From a virus: a DNA stretch of 24,899 bases. The notes below the pieces were generated by a model that saw nothing but the letters and a program-made list of their open reading frames with translations, had not been told where the DNA came from and did not search any database. How positions within the stretch are numbered: the stretch's first letter is position 1; each line of letters begins with the position of its first letter. The stretch spans positions 1-24,899 of the IMG/VR virus record IMGVR_UViG_3300034284_002621; one strand, written 5' to 3'. The translations under genes and the position numbers were made by a program. Shown here one piece after another: positions 21,150 to 24,899 of the stretch.

Positions 21150-22148
21150 TCAGGGCTCGTTAAAGCCGTCAGAAAGATTTGCCAATGAACCGCTAGGTTG
21201 AATTCTAGCGGGTTCTTCGTAACCAACAGGCAGCGCCCTTGAAAGTAACATTTGCCCAAGGCTTCCGGGGCTTCCGGCCTGCGAATTCAGAGGCCCTCTT
21301 GTCGCTTCCTGCATTCCAAGCGCGTTCTGTTCTTGCCATCTTTTTTCCATCGCCGCCCGCTCATCAGCGGGGAGAGCATGCATGTCGATAGGACCCTGAC
21401 CACCAAGTTGGTAGCGCCCGCTCATGCGCTCTTCTTCGGTCAGCGGCGGCCGACTGTCAACCGGCGACGGGAACGGGGACGGGTTGTAGTCGACCAACGA
21501 TTGCTGCGCCATCTGTTCGGATTTGTTGCCCCGGTACATGTGGTCCGTCACCGGCATAATCGTCTCGCGCGGCTCGGTCTCTTCTCGAGGAGGCACTGCG
21601 GGCGCGATGGCCGGTGCAGGCGTAGTGGCCGGCGGCCCCATCTCGACCCTCTGCGGAGACCGTCCGCCGGGCATGAATGGCTGCGGCCCGCCGCCCGGGC
21701 TCGGCGGACCGATTGGCAACGGCCTTGGGCCCGTAGGCATCGGCTGCCGTTGATTGCCGGGGTTCATGGGCATCGGTTGGAAGCCCTTTCCACCGCCAGA
21801 CACAGGCGGTTGGAACGCCGGAAACTGATAGGAGGGCCGCGCCATTGGGGTCGGCATTTGGCCGGCCATCTGGCCCTGAATACTCGGGTAGAAGAACTGC
21901 GGGCGCGCAAATTGCGCCGGCATGAAATTCATCGGCGCGTACTGAGCCTGATGACGCTGAGGGGGCATTGACTGGAAGCCCTTGCCGCTGCCGGCCTGCG
22001 AGTACCCGGGGGAGTAACCGCCTCCGAATCCGCCGAACCCTCCAAAGCCACCCAACCCGCCGCCATAGCCGCCCATGCTGCCGCCATAGCCGCCAAACTG
22101 GCTGCCGGGCATGTAGGTTGTGGTCGGAAATGTGGTTGAGCCGCCCAT
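21150..22148 (-). CDS. Gly/Pro/Met/Gln-rich low-complexity protein, 332 aa
   Basis: ATG 22148 is chosen because GGAGATAG ends just upstream and the preceding gene stops at 22151; the longer frame to 22274 overlaps that gene. The first 70 residues are Gly/Tyr/Phe/Ser-rich (YGGSMGGYGGGLGGFGGFGG). Residues 75-190 are Pro/Gln/Met/Phe-rich (PMNFMPAQFARPQFFYPSIQ). The C-terminal half has short charged segments (PREETEPRETIMPVTDHMYR, then MSGRYQLGGQGPIDMHALPA). I recognise no domain. Such composition suggests an intrinsically disordered or linker-type virion protein. The conserved-looking C-terminal half may be the functional part. It sits between the four-Cys protein and the RGG protein, in the same transcription unit. 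Function is unknown. Confidence 0.8.
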   Translation of the reverse strand: MGGSTTFPTTTYMPGSQFGGYGGSMGGYGGGLGGFGGFGGFGGGYSPGYSQAGSGKGFQSMPPQRHQAQYAPMNFMPAQFARPQFFYPSIQGQMAGQMPTPMARPSYQFPAFQPPVSGGGKGFQPMPMNPGNQRQPMPTGPRPLPIGPPSPGGGPQPFMPGGRSPQRVEMGPPATTPAPAIAPAVPPREETEPRETIMPVTDHMYRGNKSEQMAQQSLVDYNPSPFPSPVDSRPPLTEEERMSGRYQLGGQGPIDMHALPADERAAMEKRWQEQNALGMQEATRGPLNSQAGSPGSLGQMLLSRALPVGYEEPARIQPSGSLANLSDGFNEP

Positions 22149-22150
22149 GG

Positions 22151-24145
22151 CTATCTCCTGCGGGCCGAGCCCATCATAGCCGGAACTGTGCCGAGTCCAC
22201 CGGTTATTTGCAAGGCGCGCTGCACGGCTCGATTGGACGGCGCTCGAGCCGCGTTGGTCTCCGCCTCCTCCCAAGTCTCCGGCCGGTGGGCGTAGTGCAT
22301 CTGCACCGCAAGGCTCTGCGACGGCATGCCATCGTGCGCCTCGTCTAGCACGCCGTGTCCAACCGCGCCTCCGTAGGCTCGGAACTTGACCGTCTGCGGG
22401 GCGGCGTAGGGAGTGTTGGCCGCCTTCTCTTGCTCGTGCGGAGCATCGATTTCGTACTCGCCATTGTTCTTCCGCGCATGCTCGAGATGGCCATCATCGA
22501 CATGGTGCGTGAACTCCGACTCGTGCGCGTCATTGCTAGTCGAAGTCGTCGGCGTAGTCATCAAAATTGCGCCGGCAACTTTGCCGTTCTTCGTCTTGAA
22601 TCTTTTGCGCGGAAGATACTCTTCATCGCGGAATCGGGAATCTGTCGGCACCATGTGAGGAGTGCCGTCCTTGTTTACACCGACTTGCACAAGACGCGGA
22701 TGCAGGATGTGCTGCTTCTGGTAGTCGTAGCGCATGCCATTTCTCACCACATGGCCGTAGTGCGCTTTGTCTGGCGTGGTCGGATTGCCATTGCCGTCGA
22801 AATGACCCTCGCCGCCTTCGTTCTGCTCCGCAGTAGAAAGCAACTGCACCTTTCTCGGAGCAGACCAATACTTGGCGTACTTGACGGCTTTCTCGATGTT
22901 TTTTGCGTGGTCAGAATCGCGCTTGGCATCGATGACCATGTACGAGTTCTTCGGCGGCGTCAGGTTGCCCTGCTCGTTGACCAAGTCCTTATCGCGATTT
23001 TCCATCGCGGTGATGGTAGCCCTGACTCTTGAAGCGTCTCGCTGATAGTTGTCCCTGACCGAGTGGAACACCTTCTTCTCTCTTCCGTTTTCGTCCGCCC
23101 GAACGCCTCTTTTCACTTTTGGGCCCGAGTTGGAATAGGTCACATACCAACCGTTTTCCGGGTCGTTGAGTTCGTTGGTCTTGCCATATGAATTTCCGAT
23201 GATGGCCGGCAAGCCTTTCTCAGCGCGCTGCTTGTTGAGCGTTGCAACCACTTCTCTGGAAGAACGGTCTGACTCATCGACGATGTTCGGCCTGAAAAGA
23301 ACGATACGGCCTTTTTTGTCTGCGCGCTCCGCTGCGTTTCTCAACGAACCGATGTGCGCAAGAATCCAATCTTGAGTCATCTTCGGGTCGTGCTTTGCCT
23401 GCGCATGACATGCCCTGCGAATCGCTGAGTCTGCGTACTGAGACTCTGCATTGGGCGCAAAACAGGTTCCCTTAATCGTGTCTACGACGCCATCCGCACT
23501 GACGCCGCCGCCACACCCAGTCGTCTGCCCCGGGCATGTATTCAACACAACCTGCTTCTGGTTTGGCCCGTGCCCAGAAGTGTACAGCGCGTGCCCGGCT
23601 ACGCCTTTCGAGCCATACGCATCAAACTTCCTTCCCTGAGCGTCTTCTTCGTAGTTGATGGTGTCGAGTTTGGCGCTTTCATCGAGCGTGTCTGACTTGT
23701 GACTGATGTGCCGAGCCGCGCGCAGTCTTTCCAAGGCGGCCGCTTCAGCGGCCCTCTGCTCAGCCACAGGCTTTGCAAAATGAGACTGCATTGCCTGTTT
23801 GTGCGCTTTCTCGATTTCCCCCAAGGTCAGAGGGTCTCTGTTTTCGGCGCCGTATACTTGCGCGCGATAGCGGTTTATTTCACGCATCCCTATAGAGCGC
23901 GAACTTCCAGTCCACATGTGACGCGGAACGACGATTGCTTTCACTCCCGCCGGGCCCTGCGCTTTAAACTTGATTCGGTTTGGGTTGTCGGTTGTCTCAA
24001 TGTTTGCATCCGCAGGATGCGAATATTCGTCCTTGCCTTCACCGCCAACGACCGGCGCGACATCTTTGGCCACACCAACAGGGCTATTCGTGACGGATTT
24101 GGCGACGCTCAGCGCCTGCTCGATTGCGCTCTTCGGCTTTTTCAT
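22151..24145 (-). CDS. Four-cysteine phage protein, distantly Gp88-like, 664 aa
   Basis: ATG 24145 overlaps the preceding TGA (ATGA) with AAGGAG upstream. The N-terminal 200 residues include a helical region (EKAHKQAMQSHFAKPVAEQR). Exactly four cysteines occur: Cys204 (NTCPGQ), Cys211 (TGCGGG), Cys228 (GTCFAP) and Cys246 (RACHAQ). They form a CPGxTxxC...C..C cluster reminiscent of phage Gp88-type proteins, likely a metal or iron-sulphur site. After it come WILAHIGSLRNAAERADKKG and RIVLFRPNIVDESDRSSREV, resembling an alpha/beta core, then YGKTNELNDPENGWYVTYSN. Residues 400-520 hold a second possible domain (SYMVIDAKRDSDHAKNIEKA). The C-terminus (SNRAVQRALQIT) resembles that of the preceding protein. 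No known activity can be assigned. It is one of the largest proteins in the window and its role is an open question. Confidence 0.85.
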   Translation of the reverse strand: MKKPKSAIEQALSVAKSVTNSPVGVAKDVAPVVGGEGKDEYSHPADANIETTDNPNRIKFKAQGPAGVKAIVVPRHMWTGSSRSIGMREINRYRAQVYGAENRDPLTLGEIEKAHKQAMQSHFAKPVAEQRAAEAAALERLRAARHISHKSDTLDESAKLDTINYEEDAQGRKFDAYGSKGVAGHALYTSGHGPNQKQVVLNTCPGQTTGCGGGVSADGVVDTIKGTCFAPNAESQYADSAIRRACHAQAKHDPKMTQDWILAHIGSLRNAAERADKKGRIVLFRPNIVDESDRSSREVVATLNKQRAEKGLPAIIGNSYGKTNELNDPENGWYVTYSNSGPKVKRGVRADENGREKKVFHSVRDNYQRDASRVRATITAMENRDKDLVNEQGNLTPPKNSYMVIDAKRDSDHAKNIEKAVKYAKYWSAPRKVQLLSTAEQNEGGEGHFDGNGNPTTPDKAHYGHVVRNGMRYDYQKQHILHPRLVQVGVNKDGTPHMVPTDSRFRDEEYLPRKRFKTKNGKVAGAILMTTPTTSTSNDAHESEFTHHVDDGHLEHARKNNGEYEIDAPHEQEKAANTPYAAPQTVKFRAYGGAVGHGVLDEAHDGMPSQSLAVQMHYAHRPETWEEAETNAARAPSNRAVQRALQITGGLGTVPAMMGSARRR

Positions 24146-24899
24146 TTTGACTCCTTGGCAATCATCATTGCTCGACGGATTGCCTTGTCGCTGTCTTCAA
24201 CCATTCCGCCTCGATTCAGGCGTTCTACGATGCGGACCTTCTTCTCTTCGCCCGGGAATACGACGAAATTGCGGGTCCCATCGCCATTTCGCCGGCTGCT
24301 TGCATCCAGATACTTGATTCCCGGAATTCCACGACGCGCCAACTCTTCACTTGCCGCCTTGCCGAATTGACCTTTTCCGGCAAGCGCATCTGAACTTGCA
24401 ACAAGTTCGTAGAGTTTACTGCCTTTGATTTGATGATGTGGTATGCCGACTTTTTCAACGAGTTTTCGAGTGTCTGCGTCCCAGATTTCCGATTCCATCA
24501 GGTCTTTGAACACTTTCTGGACATGTTCCGACTGCTCACCAAGAGGCCTGTCCCAGTCGAGCATCTTGTTGACGATTTCAGGGTGCAATTTGACCCTGTA
24601 AAGAAACCCTTTCGGCTTCATCGCCTCGATGCCTTCGCTGTACGCCCTGTGCTTGTCTCCTAGCGACCTGAGTGTGGCGCTTTCCTCCGCCGATAAGTTT
24701 GGGCCGCCACTTGTAGTTTTGAACAACTTCCCCCTCAGGATGTCGTAAGTCTTCTGCTCACTTGTCGTCAGAGCGTCAGGTAATTTTTTCCCCTCCCACC
24801 ACGAGGGGTCGTCACCCAATCGACGAGACAACTGGTCTTTGTAGTGCCGGCCAATGCCCTGCGCCTCGGCCAGATAAGTCCCATACCCGAAGGCATCAT
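24142..24899 (-). CDS. ADP-ribosyltransferase-like polyvalent protein, C-terminal part (runs off right edge)
   Basis: The frame is open to the right edge; 251 residues are visible and the apparent TTG start at 24831 is only internal. The segment AFGYGTYLAEAQGIGRHY (from 24894 down) matches the G-x-G-x-Y-[LF]-A-[ED] block of the ART domain found in phage polyvalent proteins. It is followed at a typical distance by LYRVKLHPEIVNKMLDWDRP and LGEQSEHVQ, and then AASEELARRGIPGIKYLDAS and DGTRNFVVF. These are successive landmarks of that family. Such domains are part of very large multi-domain proteins thought to be delivered with phage DNA to modify host targets. Catalytic residues partly lie outside the window. 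The C-terminus (RGGMVEDSDKAIRRAMMIAK) shares a tail motif with the next protein. Activity is inferred. Confidence 0.8.
   Translation of the reverse strand, partial: DAFGYGTYLAEAQGIGRHYKDQLSRRLGDDPSWWEGKKLPDALTTSEQKTYDILRGKLFKTTSGGPNLSAEESATLRSLGDKHRAYSEGIEAMKPKGFLYRVKLHPEIVNKMLDWDRPLGEQSEHVQKVFKDLMESEIWDADTRKLVEKVGIPHHQIKGSKLYELVASSDALAGKGQFGKAASEELARRGIPGIKYLDASSRRNGDGTRNFVVFPGEEKKVRIVERLNRGGMVEDSDKAIRRAMMIAKESK

Overview
This window is a stretch of a tailed double-stranded DNA phage genome (Caudoviricetes), most likely podovirus-like. The evidence is a contiguous late block on one strand: a co-chaperonin, a scaffold-like protein, a Mu gpT-like/HK97-fold major capsid protein, head-tail adaptor and nozzle-type proteins, repetitive tail fibres and a lysis cassette. 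All supported genes lie on the minus strand, so transcription runs from the right edge to the left edge. The DNA is GC-rich and genes are tightly packed, often with TGATG/ATGA stop-start overlaps and good Shine-Dalgarno sites. The amidase-type lysin and the overall gene set suggest an uncultured phage of a Gram-negative bacterium; the host cannot be named from sequence alone. I saw no tRNA, CRISPR array, integrase, transposase, portal or terminase. Portal and terminase, if present, are probably beyond the right edge.

Layout from right to left (direction of transcription). (1) 24899-19557: the C-terminal part of an ADP-ribosyltransferase-like polyvalent protein, a 664-residue four-cysteine protein distantly resembling phage Gp88 proteins, a Gly/Pro-rich protein, and a very basic protein full of RGGK/TGGR-type motifs, ending in a terminator. 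(2) 19493-17375: a small helical protein, a GroES-like co-chaperonin, a coiled-coil scaffold-like protein and a conserved phage protein, ending in a strong terminator. (3) 17250-16789: a lone decoration-like protein between two terminators. (4) 16719-14757: a consensus-like promoter, a head protein, the major capsid protein and a small basic protein, ending in a terminator. (5) 14691-10487: a DUF6321-like protein, a beta-rich virion protein, an adaptor-like protein, a zinc-cluster protein and a tail fibre with 300-bp internal repeats. (6) 10479-6551: three tandem paralogous glycine-rich tail proteins; the first transcribed copy is broken by a frameshift. (7) 6557-5092: two small tail-associated genes, then a membrane-anchored coiled-coil protein, amidase and holin. 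(8) 5008-1: a 58-residue protein, an SU10-type adaptor, a nozzle-like protein, two virion proteins, and a gene running off the left edge.

How it fits together: GroES-like protein and scaffold would assist capsid folding and assembly. Terminators and the head promoter divide the region into units that could be expressed at different levels. Adaptor, nozzle and zinc-cluster proteins would build the neck and short tail, the repeat-rich proteins would form host-recognition fibres, and the overlapping lysis genes would release progeny. The least explained parts are the right-end polyvalent/four-Cys/RGG cluster and the tandem glycine-rich cassette.
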